A DNA stretch of 35,312 bases from Anaerolineae bacterium (lineage in GTDB: Bacteria; Chloroflexota; Anaerolineae; Aggregatilineales; Phototrophicaceae), in assembly GCA_017303775.1 (NCBI GenBank), contig JAFLCH010000011.1, positions 1-35,312 on the forward strand, in the 5' to 3' direction. The notes below the pieces were generated by a model. It searched no databases and was not told where the DNA came from. It saw only the letters and a list, made by a program, of their open reading frames with translations. Numbering within the stretch: position 1 is the stretch's first letter; each line of letters opens with the position of its first letter. Made by a program: the position numbers and the translations under genes. Positions 7,493 through 15,157 of this stretch are shown here, piece by piece.

Positions 7493-7530
7493 AGCCGGCG
7501 CACGAACTTTCTCGTGCGCCGGCTGTTTTT
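7493..7530 (+). terminator. Strong intrinsic terminator between convergent genes
   Basis: A perfect 13-bp GC-rich stem (7493-7505 with 7512-7524, arm AGCCGGCGCACGA) and a six-base loop are followed by GTTTTT on the plus strand. The minus-strand side also runs into TTGTTTT, so it probably ends both the response regulator and the universal stress protein transcripts. Confidence 0.92.
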
Positions 7531-7562
7531 ATAGACTGTGGAACACGGCTTAGCCGAACCCT

Positions 7563-8057
7563 TTAGGCGCCGGCTGGCACTTTACCTTGCTCTTTCGTCT
7601 CTTTTGTCTTGGGTTCGCGGCTCGGAATGACATACACCGGGCAGGGTTTGGCGTTTAGCACCTTGTTCGTAACACTGCCAAACAGCCACCGATTAATGCC
7701 AGATCGCCCGTGTGTAGACATCACGATGGCCTCGACCTGATGCTTTTCCGCCAGCTTGACGATCACATCTGCCGGGTCACCCAAGGTGGCTTCGGTTACG
7801 ACTGTGTAACCCTGCTTCATGAGTTTGTCGGCAATGCCTTCCAGATAGTGTTTGGCATAGGGGAGTAAGTCGTTCTTAGTCGTTTCATAGTCCGGAATCG
7901 TAACGGGCGGGTAATACCCATACACAGGAACATCCGGAACCTCAACCGCCGAGATCAGAGTCAAACGTCCTGTAGGTTCGAGGATCGACAGCGCGTGGTT
8001 GAGTGCTTCCTCCGCCAATTGAGAACCATCCAGCGGTACTAACACATGTTTCAACAT
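7563..8057 (-). CDS. Universal stress protein, UspA family
   Basis: This 164-residue single-domain Usp protein begins with HVLVPLDGSQLAEEALNHAL and carries the ATP-binding signature G-2x-G-9x-G-S in MSTHGRSGINRWLFGSVTNKVL (residues 114-134), followed by PCPVYVI. The signature marks the ATP-binding UspFG-like subgroup, whose members bind ATP and are induced in stationary or anaerobic stress. The last 17 residues are a charged tail rich in K, E and T. The ATG at 8057 has GAGGAG eight bases upstream. It is divergent from the CoA-transferase gene with a 183-base shared region. Usp proteins are frequent members of DosR-type regulons, which fits the adjacent two-component pair. Confidence 0.94.
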   Translation of the reverse strand: MLKHVLVPLDGSQLAEEALNHALSILEPTGRLTLISAVEVPDVPVYGYYPPVTIPDYETTKNDLLPYAKHYLEGIADKLMKQGYTVVTEATLGDPADVIVKLAEKHQVEAIVMSTHGRSGINRWLFGSVTNKVLNAKPCPVYVIPSREPKTKETKEQGKVPAGA

Positions 8058-8104
8058 GCTGATTTCTCCTCATCTAAACTCAATACGCAATATTTATCTT
8101 CAAT

Positions 8105-8120
8105 ATAGTTCTCGATACCC
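8105..8120 (-). promoter_or_regulatory. GGGTA-N6-ACTAT element, copy 2
   Basis: On the minus strand, 8120 to 8105 reads GGGTA, six bases, ACTAT, with the same spacing as the copy at 5448-5463. It lies 48-63 bases upstream of the Usp start codon. It may be a regulator site common to the stress island. Confidence 0.3.
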
Positions 8121-8149
8121 TGTTCCCATAGTACCGAACGTCTTGCCAC

Positions 8150-8172
8150 GGGTAGTATATTCGTCACTATCC
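8150..8172. promoter_or_regulatory. Imperfect palindrome in the usp/CoA-transferase divergent region
   Basis: GGGTAGT (8150-8156) and ACTATCC (8166-8172) are inverted arms with one mismatch and a nine-base spacer. The centre (8161) lies about 103 bases from the Usp start and 80 bases from the CoA-transferase start, a suitable place for a regulator acting on both genes. Confidence 0.35.
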
Positions 8173-8240
8173 GTTCCCCACCCTTTTTTCTACACTTGTG
8201 GACAGTAACGTACATCAACTCTGAGCGGAGGAAATCAGCC

Positions 8241-9545
8241 ATGAATTGGCAGGCAAGACGTATTTCACCACAGGAAGCTGCTGGTCGAATTGTATCGGGT
8301 CAGCGAGTGTTCTTGACCGGTAATTGTTCCACACCACAGCGTTTTCTGGCTGCCCTGCGTGACCGCTATCAAGAACTGAAGTCAGTTGAATTGGTACAAC
8401 TGCTTGATCTGGGCGCTGGTGACTATATAACCGAGGAAATGGCTGACCATATCCGTATCAACAGTCTCTTCATCAGCAGTAAAGTGCGGCGCTTGGTGAA
8501 CGCTGGGGTTGCTGATTTCACGCCTATCTTTTTATCAGAAATCCCGAATCTATTTCGCTCTGGCCGTCTTGTGCTAGATGTTGCCGTTATTCATGTCAGC
8601 CCACCGGATGAACATGGTTATTGTTCCTATGGTGTAGAAGTCGGTGTTACCAAGAGTGCTGCCGAAAGTGCCGGATTGGTAATTGCGGAAGTGAACCCCA
8701 AGATGCCGCGTACTTTGGGAGATAGCTTTATCCATGTCAACCAGATCGATTACTTTATTGATGTGGATTATGACCTTCCTGAAATACAACCGGAACCGAC
8801 CTCGGAAGTTCAGGACAGAATTGCCGGTTATATCGCGGAATGTATACCGGATGCAGCCACACTTCAAACAGGTATCGGTGGTATTCCTGATGCGGTTTTG
8901 CGCCGCCTGACCGGGCATAAGAATCTCGGCATCCATACCGAGTTATTCTCAGCAGGCGTCATGGATATGATCGAAGCAGGCGTGATTACGAACGCCGCCA
9001 AGACTCTACATCCCGGCAAAGTCGTGGCCGGCTTTGTCCTCGGCAACAAGGAACTGTATCGCTACATTAATGATAATCCGGTGATCGAGTTGCATCCCAC
9101 CGAATACGTGAATGATCCCTATATCATCGCCAAGAACGACCGGATGGTATCGATCAATTCCGCGCTAGAAGTCGATTTGACCGGCCAAGTTTGTGCCGAC
9201 AGCATCGGTTCTAAGTTTTTCTCAGGGGTCGGCGGGCAGTTGGATTTTGTGCGCGGCGCTTCTCGTAGCAAAGGTGGGATGTCCTTCATCGCACTGCCCA
9301 GCACCGCCAAAAATGATACCATCTCGCGCATCGCAACTACGCTCAAACTGGGTTCGGGGGTAACGACCACGCGTAATGATGTTCGCATGGTCGTCACAGA
9401 ATACGGTGTGGCGGATCTCTATGGCCGCTCCATCTCAGAGCGAGTTCAAGCCCTTGTGAACATTGCTCACCCACGCTTCCGTGATGAACTAATGGAGTAC
9501 GCTCGGTCGCAGAATTATGTAGGTAAGATATTCTCCATTAGCTAA
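8241..9545 (+). CDS. Acetyl-CoA hydrolase/CoA-transferase family protein (Cat2/AbfT-like)
   Basis: This 434-residue protein belongs to the class of family I CoA-transferases that includes 4-hydroxybutyrate, butyrate and acetate CoA-transferases. The catalytic glutamate that forms the covalent CoA thioester is E234 in LGIHTELFSAGVMD; the nearby GIGGIPDAV loop and SKGGMSFIALPST and VVTEYGVADLYG segments are the usual CoA and oxyanion elements. Length is normal for the family. It exchanges CoA between an acyl-CoA and a free acid in the cytoplasm, typically in fermentation or acetate metabolism; the exact acids cannot be deduced. ATG 8241 has GGAGGAA eight bases upstream. A bidirectional terminator follows. 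Its place beside Usp and a DosS-like pair suggests use under low oxygen. Confidence 0.92.
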   Translation: MNWQARRISPQEAAGRIVSGQRVFLTGNCSTPQRFLAALRDRYQELKSVELVQLLDLGAGDYITEEMADHIRINSLFISSKVRRLVNAGVADFTPIFLSEIPNLFRSGRLVLDVAVIHVSPPDEHGYCSYGVEVGVTKSAAESAGLVIAEVNPKMPRTLGDSFIHVNQIDYFIDVDYDLPEIQPEPTSEVQDRIAGYIAECIPDAATLQTGIGGIPDAVLRRLTGHKNLGIHTELFSAGVMDMIEAGVITNAAKTLHPGKVVAGFVLGNKELYRYINDNPVIELHPTEYVNDPYIIAKNDRMVSINSALEVDLTGQVCADSIGSKFFSGVGGQLDFVRGASRSKGGMSFIALPSTAKNDTISRIATTLKLGSGVTTTRNDVRMVVTEYGVADLYGRSISERVQALVNIAHPRFRDELMEYARSQNYVGKIFSIS

Positions 9546-9556
9546 CAACTTGGGCC

Positions 9557-9598
9557 GAATCAAAAGGCGGAGTTCATATACTTCCGCCTTTTTGATTC
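9557..9598. terminator. Intrinsic terminator, probably bidirectional
   Basis: GAATCAAAAGGCGGA (9557-9571) pairs with TCCGCCTTTTTGATTC (9583-9598) with a single bulged T. The A-rich and T-rich arms flank a GC core, so either direction yields a stem followed by a U-rich arm. It starts 11 bases after the CoA-transferase stop codon. Confidence 0.85.
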
Positions 9599-9635
9599 CA
9601 TAGTTTCGTTGCTGTTGCGGGCAAATAAATGGAAA

Positions 9636-9666
9636 CCGGGCGTATCGAACGCCCGGAAATTTTTTC
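9636..9666. terminator. Second terminator, serving the sigma factor gene
   Basis: An 8-bp stem CCGGGCGT (9636-9643 with 9649-9656) is followed on the plus strand by AAATTTTTTC and on the minus strand by TTTCCATTTATTTG. It is 35 bases past the sigma gene stop codon on the minus strand and likely works for both convergent transcripts. Confidence 0.75.
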
Positions 9667-9690
9667 TATTCAATTGTATGTATCAGTTTT

Positions 9691-10938
9691 CTAGCTCAAA
9701 TAATCACGCAGGTTATGAGCCAGTCGAGGATGACGCAAGCTGCGAAGAGCCTCTTTTTCAAGTTGGCGAATGCGTTCGCGGCTCAAACCAAATTTATTGG
9801 CAATTTCTTCCAGTGTGTGTGGCTCACCACCGCCTAAACCAAAACGGAGGCGGAGAATATGGCTCTGTCGAGGTGTTAGCTCACTGAGTACTTCTTCAAT
9901 CGTTTCTTGAAGCAAATGTTGTGTTGCCGAGTCCACGGGACTGGGAGAGTCCTGATCCTCAATAAAATCACCGAATTCACTATCCCCATCATCACCAACA
10001 GGCCGCTCCAGCGCGATCGCGTGTTGGCTCGCGTCCATCATCCCCCGGATACTATCGGCTGGAAGATCCATCTCCATCGCAATTTCTTCAGGCGATGGAC
10101 GGCGGCCAAGCGATTGTTCGAGGTTTTGGGCGGTTCGGTACATCTGGCGGATACGTTCGGTCATGTGCAGAGGGATGCGGATGGTGCGGGTCTTTTGAGC
10201 GAGGGCACGGGTGATCGCTTGGCGAATCCACCACGTTGCATAGGTGCTAAACCGATTACCACGTTTGTAATCGTATTTATCCACCGCTCGCATCAACCCG
10301 ACGTTACCTTCTTGAATCAAGTCGGGGAAGGGAAGTCCCTGTCCCATGTAACGCTTGGCGATACTCACCACGAGGCGGGTGTTTGCCCGTCCGAGATGCT
10401 CACGTGCCGATTGCCCCTCAAATATCAGGCGATCCATGTGAGCTGCCCACGACATACCGTACAATTCGCGGGAACCATTCCGGTGAAGACAACGACGGGC
10501 TTCTTTGCCCATCTCGATCCGTTTTGCAAGTTCAATTTCTTCCTGCGCTGTCAAGAGGGGTTCTTGAGCCATCTGGCGGAAGTATAACCCAACCGGGTCA
10601 TCTGCGGAGACCGCATTAATATCGCCTACGCCGGGGTCCTGTGGCAATTCTTCAGGTTCAAATTCCATCTCTATATCATCACCCATGCCTAACCCGGCAC
10701 GCATCGGTGGTTCATTTTCCTGTCGGATTTCGACACCCAGTTCGTCGAGTTCGAAGAGAACATTTTCTATAGTGCTAGCATCATCTCCTTCTTCATCTAG
10801 TACCTCTAGAACATCATCGAACGTTAGATAGCCCCGCTGATCGGCCCGGTTCATGAGTTCCTGTATCAAATTGGTACCCTCGTTGTACTTGATGTTTTTA
10901 TTACTTCCGGTTAGGAACCATGTAACAAGTTGTAACAC
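9691..10938 (-). CDS. RNA polymerase sigma factor, SigA/RpoD family
   Basis: This sigma-70 family protein (415 residues from GTG 10938) has the full primary-type layout: a region 1.1-like segment (NLIQELMNRADQRGYLTFDD and following), region 1.2 (DPVGLYFRQMAQEPLL), regions 2.1-2.4 (TRLVVSIAKRYMGQGLPFPD, LIQEGNVGLMRAVDKY, FSTYATWWIRQAITRA), region 3 (IRQMYRTAQNLEQSLGRRPS) and region 4 with the -35 reading helix (GLSRERIRQLEKEALRSLRH). It directs RNA polymerase to promoters of the TTGACA/TATAAT type. Whether it is the principal sigma or a group 2 paralogue cannot be settled here. The start is uncertain: TTG 10869 (GAGGG eight bases upstream) and ATG 10854 are alternatives. It is monocistronic and divergent from the DnaB-like gene. 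Confidence 0.95.
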   Translation of the reverse strand: MLQLVTWFLTGSNKNIKYNEGTNLIQELMNRADQRGYLTFDDVLEVLDEEGDDASTIENVLFELDELGVEIRQENEPPMRAGLGMGDDIEMEFEPEELPQDPGVGDINAVSADDPVGLYFRQMAQEPLLTAQEEIELAKRIEMGKEARRCLHRNGSRELYGMSWAAHMDRLIFEGQSAREHLGRANTRLVVSIAKRYMGQGLPFPDLIQEGNVGLMRAVDKYDYKRGNRFSTYATWWIRQAITRALAQKTRTIRIPLHMTERIRQMYRTAQNLEQSLGRRPSPEEIAMEMDLPADSIRGMMDASQHAIALERPVGDDGDSEFGDFIEDQDSPSPVDSATQHLLQETIEEVLSELTPRQSHILRLRFGLGGGEPHTLEEIANKFGLSRERIRQLEKEALRSLRHPRLAHNLRDYLS

Positions 10939-11184
10939 TGTTCACAACCGCCTAAACGTTTTCATTTTAACATGGATTTTGTTGTTTTGTGAATAAACCA
11001 TGAATAAGCACATGCGTAAGATGGTATCATATTCTCATGTATAATTAAGGTTTCTTAATCTTCATCCCGTCACTTACCAAAAAATTCTGAAATTCGTGCT
11101 AAACTTGAGTTGAAGCTGTTGCATTATCGAAACCCTCGATTATCATGATATATAACGTGTTTGGTCCTATATTAAGGTAAACCA

Positions 11185-12366
11185 ATGGCGACTCGACGTT
11201 TTACTGGCGATCTCCCCCCTGATCCTGATAATGGCTATAACAATCAGGTTCCTGTTCAACCTGCGGCCCCATCAGCCCAACCCGCTCGCCCTCAATCCGC
11301 TCCCCGCGTGCCGGGGCAGCGTCAAGCGGCTCACCTACCGCGCACCCTCACACAGGTTCTCAATGAAGCCAACGAACGCGTCATTCAAGGTGATCTGGTC
11401 GATTATGTCCCCATGTCTACCGGCTTTGATCCTCTCGATGGCTTTATCGGCGGTGGCTTGCGCAAGACCGAGCTAACACTCCTCGGCGGAGCACAGGGCA
11501 TCGGTAAGACGATTGCGACACTCCAGATTGCTCGTAATATCGCCATGCGCCCGGATCAATACGCCTTCTATCTCTCCTATGAACACACCGAGACTCACTT
11601 GATGCATCGCTTGTTGTGCATGGAAAGTGTCAATCCCCCCGAAATCGACATCAGCCGTGGCGTGAAGCTGCGAGATTTGTACCAGATCATTGTGGCGGAA
11701 CGTGCCAAAGGCTTCATGGGGCGCGACCCGAACGCCCCCGGTTCCTTGCAAGCCATCTTGAAAGAGAACCCCCGCACCGCTCCTGCCTTAGCTCGTATGT
11801 CGCGTTATGCCGACCGCATGATCCTCGTCAAAGCCAGCCCTGCCGTCACCACCTTGAAAGCCATCAAAGAAATGACCGCCAGATTGTGTGATGCCACCGG
11901 CGGCAACGTCAGCGTCTTCGTCGATTATCTGCAAAAGGTTGCCGTTTATCCCGAACGCCCCCGTGATGAAAATGATAAAGTCACCATCATCGTAGAAGGC
12001 CTCAAAGACATCGCGCTCTCCCTCGATGTCCCCGTCTGGTCAATCGTCGCGGCGGATCGTGAAGGCTTGAAGAGCAAGCGTATCCATCTCTTCCATCTGC
12101 GCGGCAGCAGTGCCTTGGATTACGAGTCCGACATTGCCATCATCATGAACAATAAGTACCATATCCTCTCGAAGGATCATGTGGCCTTTAATCCCTATAC
12201 CGCCAAGCAGTTTCGCGATTGGGTTGTTTTTACGGTGGAAAAGAATCGCGCCGGTCGTGCCATGCAGGACATGGAGTTCCAATTACACGGTCAGCACTTC
12301 ACGTTCGACCCCCGTGGCCAGAAAGTGCAGCAGCAGCTCATTGACGATAAAGTCATCGAGAGTTAG
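11185..12366 (+). CDS. DnaB C-terminal (RecA-fold) ATPase without the DnaB N-terminal domain
   Basis: This 393-residue protein begins with about 55 disordered residues rich in P, A and Q. A DnaB-type RecA domain follows: Walker A GGAQGIGKT (101-109), catalytic-glutamate strand FYLSYEHTETH (E133), Walker B VFVDYLQ (D247), a sensor-like segment LRGSSALDYESDIAIIM and the C-terminal EKNRAGRAMQD, which corresponds to the DnaB KxRxG arginine-finger loop. The helical N-terminal domain that forms the DnaB collar and contacts primase is absent. An insertion (about 155-215) lies between the glutamate and Walker B. It may be a ring ATPase in DNA repair, plasmid or phage-derived replication, or a RadA-like role; the substrate is unknown. 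The gene has its own terminator. Confidence 0.85.
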   Translation: MATRRFTGDLPPDPDNGYNNQVPVQPAAPSAQPARPQSAPRVPGQRQAAHLPRTLTQVLNEANERVIQGDLVDYVPMSTGFDPLDGFIGGGLRKTELTLLGGAQGIGKTIATLQIARNIAMRPDQYAFYLSYEHTETHLMHRLLCMESVNPPEIDISRGVKLRDLYQIIVAERAKGFMGRDPNAPGSLQAILKENPRTAPALARMSRYADRMILVKASPAVTTLKAIKEMTARLCDATGGNVSVFVDYLQKVAVYPERPRDENDKVTIIVEGLKDIALSLDVPVWSIVAADREGLKSKRIHLFHLRGSSALDYESDIAIIMNNKYHILSKDHVAFNPYTAKQFRDWVVFTVEKNRAGRAMQDMEFQLHGQHFTFDPRGQKVQQQLIDDKVIES

Positions 12367-12391
12367 GATTTTTCCACTACTCGGGTTGTTC

Positions 12392-12418
12392 AAAGGGCGC
12401 ACACAATGCGCCTTTTTC
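12392..12418 (+). terminator. Intrinsic terminator after the DnaB-like gene
   Basis: A 10-bp stem (12392-12401 with 12407-12416, including one G-T pair) closes a five-base loop, and the 3' arm ends in a run of T. It separates the ATPase gene from the J-domain gene 93 bases further on. Confidence 0.8.
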
Positions 12419-12510
12419 ATTCTTGATCAATTGGTGTCCGGACGATTCAATAACCTCATGCCAGCTTCACACCTTCACTTCTATTCCGAATCCGATACAC
12501 GGGAATCGCT

Positions 12511-13227
12511 ATGAGCCTGAAAACGGTTACACGCTATCTTGTCGAAAATCTGCGAATGGTGAAAAGCGTTCGCTCGGTCAAAATCTTGGATGTCGGTTCG
12601 CTTCTGGTGAATGTGGCCCACAGCGGCTTTCATGAAGACATTGTCATTTATCTCCTCGCCGGAGAATTATCCACCGGCTTCATCAAGAAAACACTCAACG
12701 CCAATACCCGCGCCGATATGCACACCCTCTACATCCTCTCCTTCGACCTGATTACCGAAGACGGTCAAACGCCTGTCATGAGCGATGGACTGAAGTTTTT
12801 GATGCAGATCTTCGGCGGCAAACTCTACGCCTTTACCACCATTCAGGACGCCGTTGTTGTTTTTCCGGTTGTTGTGGAGCGGGATCGCATCATTCGCCAG
12901 CCGCCCGTCCGCCTCGCCGACTTGAGCGGAGATTTCGTGGCAATCGAGTCGGATTACATCATGGGTGTGCGCAACGTTGCCGGTTTCGCCCCCCCGCGTG
13001 AAAGTCACGTCCATGTCGAGCGTCCTATCAATAATCCCCTTCAGGAGTTTTACGATCTGCTCGGTGTTTCCACAGACGCCAATCTCGATGATGTCAAGAA
13101 AGCCTATCGCCGCAAAGCCCGCAAACATCACCCCGACACCGATAAGTCACCCGGTGCCACCGAACGCATGCAGCAAATCAACGATGCCTATGCCCGTATA
13201 ATCGAACATCTCGAAGAGGTTGGGTAA
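12511..13227 (+). CDS. J-domain protein with an unrecognised N-terminal domain
   Basis: The last 60 residues (about 178-235) form a J-domain: EFYDLLGVSTDANLDDVKKA, YRRKARKHHPDT with the HPD tripeptide at 207-209, and MQQINDAYARI. J-domains stimulate the ATPase of DnaK/Hsp70 and deliver clients to it. In DnaJ the J-domain is N-terminal; here it is at the C-terminus, and the glycine-rich and zinc-finger regions are missing, so this is a class III (type C) J-protein. The first 165 residues look like a mixed alpha/beta domain with strands ILDVGSLLVNVAH and AVVVFPVVVERDR; I do not recognise it. It may bring a specific client to Hsp70. It shares strand and locus with the DnaB-like ATPase but has a terminator before it. 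Confidence 0.85.
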   Translation: MSLKTVTRYLVENLRMVKSVRSVKILDVGSLLVNVAHSGFHEDIVIYLLAGELSTGFIKKTLNANTRADMHTLYILSFDLITEDGQTPVMSDGLKFLMQIFGGKLYAFTTIQDAVVVFPVVVERDRIIRQPPVRLADLSGDFVAIESDYIMGVRNVAGFAPPRESHVHVERPINNPLQEFYDLLGVSTDANLDDVKKAYRRKARKHHPDTDKSPGATERMQQINDAYARIIEHLEEVG

Positions 13228-13251
13228 ACGATGTGTTAGGGGTAGGGGAGT

Positions 13252-13284
13252 AGGGCGATCTTTCACGAGATCGCCCTCTTTTTT
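13252..13284. terminator. Intrinsic terminator between convergent J-domain and lipA genes
   Basis: A perfect 10-bp stem AGGGCGATCT (13252-13261 with 13268-13277) with a six-base loop is followed by CTCTTTTTTA on the plus strand. It ends the J-domain transcript; the T-run just touches the end of lipA. Confidence 0.88.
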
Positions 13285-14257
13285 ATGATGCGTCCACTTC
13301 CACCACATCACGAAGACGGAAGTGGTTCAAGCGCGAGAGTTCGCGCACCTGTTGTTCAGCGCGGTAGCTGCTGCGGACAAGCGGGCCGCTTTCCACCCAC
13401 TTGAAACCGAGTTCCAAACCGATCTTCTGAAACGCGTCAAATTCTTCCGGCAGATAGAACCGTTCAACCGCCAGATGTTTTTTGCTCGGTTGCAGATATT
13501 GACCAATCGTCAGAATATCCACACCCTGTCCGGCGAGGTCTTGCATCACCTGCACGACTTCTTCAAACGTTTCCCCCAGCCCCACCATAATCCCGCTCTT
13601 GGTGAGCACCAGCGGATCGAGCTTCTTCGCGTTCCCCAGCGTTTTCATCGCCCATTCGTATTTATCCTGTGGCTGCACCTTCTTGAAGAGTCGCGGCACA
13701 GTTTCCACATTGTGGTTCAAGATTTCCGGCTGAGCGTCCATGACCGTTTTTAAGTTGTCTTCGTTGCCCTTGAAGTCCGGTATCAGCACTTCAATGCTGC
13801 ACCCCGAATGGATCTTCCGGATGCGCTTGATCACCATCGCGAACAGGGGTGCGCCCCCGTCAGCCCGTTCATCACGGTTGACGCTCGTGATCACGACATG
13901 CTTCAGCCCCAGCGCCCGCACCGACTCCGCCACGCGCAGCGGTTCAGCCCAGTCAATCGGGTTAGGTCGCCCCGTCTTAATATCACAGAACCCGCAGGAT
14001 CGCGTACACGTATCGCCTCCCATCAGGAAGGTTGCCGTGCGCCGTCCCCAGCATTCGGCAATATTCGGGCATTGTGCTTCCTCGCACACCGTGTTCAGCT
14101 TCTGGTCACGCATCAACGAATACACTTCTTTGTACTCTTGGCTGGCCGGTGCGCGAACTTTGATCCACGGCGGTCGCCGCCGGGGATGTTCTGGGTCAGG
14201 TTGCCATCCTTCTACGGGTGTATTGGGGATGGCGTTCGGGTCAATCAGGTTTGTCAC
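13283..14257 (-). CDS. lipA: Lipoyl synthase
   Basis: This 324-residue radical SAM enzyme inserts two sulfurs into octanoyl groups on lipoyl-dependent proteins such as the pyruvate dehydrogenase E2 subunit and GcvH. Both iron-sulfur sites are present: the auxiliary cluster cysteines C58, C63 and C69 in [12 protein letters not shown], and the radical SAM motif C84-x3-C88-x2-C91 in CTRSCGFC. The conserved C-terminal [13 protein letters not shown] holds the serine that ligates the auxiliary cluster. Length is normal. The start is GTG 14257 with GAGG six bases upstream. No lipB or lplA is adjacent, so octanoyl supply is encoded elsewhere. The membrane protein genes lie upstream on the same strand, 58 bases away. 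Confidence 0.97.
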   Translation of the reverse strand: MTNLIDPNAIPNTPVEGWQPDPEHPRRRPPWIKVRAPASQEYKEVYSLMRDQKLNTVCEEAQCPNIAECWGRRTATFLMGGDTCTRSCGFCDIKTGRPNPIDWAEPLRVAESVRALGLKHVVITSVNRDERADGGAPLFAMVIKRIRKIHSGCSIEVLIPDFKGNEDNLKTVMDAQPEILNHNVETVPRLFKKVQPQDKYEWAMKTLGNAKKLDPLVLTKSGIMVGLGETFEEVVQVMQDLAGQGVDILTIGQYLQPSKKHLAVERFYLPEEFDAFQKIGLELGFKWVESGPLVRSSYRAEQQVRELSRLNHFRLRDVVEVDAS

Positions 14258-14315
14258 AGTAACCTCTGTGTAAATCGTAAGCGAATGACATAAACAGGAT
14301 TATAACGCACGGATA

Positions 14316-15143
14316 CTAATGCGTCATGATCTGTACCTCCGATGGTGTGGTATTCATTTCCCTTACAATCACCCGCCAGAAATAGTAAATGCATCCTTCT
14401 CGGCTGGCGGCAAAAACCACTAACCGGATAAAGGGCAAAATCAGCGCTTGTGTCATAGCGCTCACCCCCATCCCCTCCAGCCAGTACGGCGCAATATTGA
14501 ACCCGATCAAAAGCGTGAGCACATACGTGCAAACTTGGCAGACGAGGTACAGGATCAATGCCGCCGCCCCCGCGTCAATCCGCCGCGTCGTGAAGGTTGG
14601 AACCAGCATACCAACCACAACCGCTAACACAATCGACTGTACATGGTCGATATAGATCGCCGCCCCCATCGTGACCAGATACAGCGGCACGACAACCTGA
14701 GCCAGTGCCGACTCGCCATCGACCGGGTTGATGATGCCCATCGTGCTCGTCGCGATCATCATCAGCGTCAGCGTGAAGAATCCCCGTATAACCCACGCCC
14801 CCAACGATTGCAGCTGTTCAAAAGACTCGTTGCGGAACAGGTTGGCCGACATGATGGCTCGGTTAATCCCTATTCGCCCCGCTGGCGTCAGCACCAGTAA
14901 CTCGTACATCCCGTTTTCGCGTTCATACGCGATGCTCCCCGCGATCTGAACCGCCCATCGAATCCCGTAAACCCCGCTTAAAAAAACCATCCCCGGCAGC
15001 AGGATGATAGGACTCAGGACGATGAAGGCACACCCCACATACCACGGCATGATGACCTGAGGCATCGTCACAATTCGCTGGTACACGGGGTGGCGCACCA
15101 CCGGGGTTTGTACCCAGCGCCACAATTTCCATGTCATACTCAA
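14316..15143 (-). CDS. Multi-pass membrane protein, ABC-2 permease-like (paralogue B)
   Basis: This protein of about 275 residues has six or so hydrophobic segments. After an N-terminal basic stretch (KLWRWVQTPVVRHPVYQR) and the first membrane region comes IAGSIAYERENGMYELLVLTPAGRIGI. A membrane-facing segment of the form (E)RE-x-G-x-Y-(E/D)-L-L-x-L-x-P is typical of ABC-2 type permeases. The same layout is found in the gene just upstream, so the two are paralogues. I place the start at TTG 15143, with AAGGA seven bases upstream; ATG 15137 two codons later is equally possible. The gap to the paralogue is 14 bases, so they form an operon and perhaps a heterodimer. No ATPase is encoded beside them. 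Confidence 0.7.
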   Translation of the reverse strand: MSMTWKLWRWVQTPVVRHPVYQRIVTMPQVIMPWYVGCAFIVLSPIILLPGMVFLSGVYGIRWAVQIAGSIAYERENGMYELLVLTPAGRIGINRAIMSANLFRNESFEQLQSLGAWVIRGFFTLTLMMIATSTMGIINPVDGESALAQVVVPLYLVTMGAAIYIDHVQSIVLAVVVGMLVPTFTTRRIDAGAAALILYLVCQVCTYVLTLLIGFNIAPYWLEGMGVSAMTQALILPFIRLVVFAASREGCIYYFWRVIVREMNTTPSEVQIMTH

Positions 15144-15157
15144 ACTGGATTCCTTTG

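Noticed and set aside
9907..10587. 226-codon plus-strand open frame across the sigma factor gene
   Set aside because: It lies wholly antisense to a clear SigA-family gene, shows no domain, and is explained by codon bias of the true gene.
13322..14293. Several plus-strand frames of 143-177 codons over lipA
   Set aside because: They are antisense to lipoyl synthase, whose cysteine motifs are all intact, and have no ribosome-binding sites or recognisable products.
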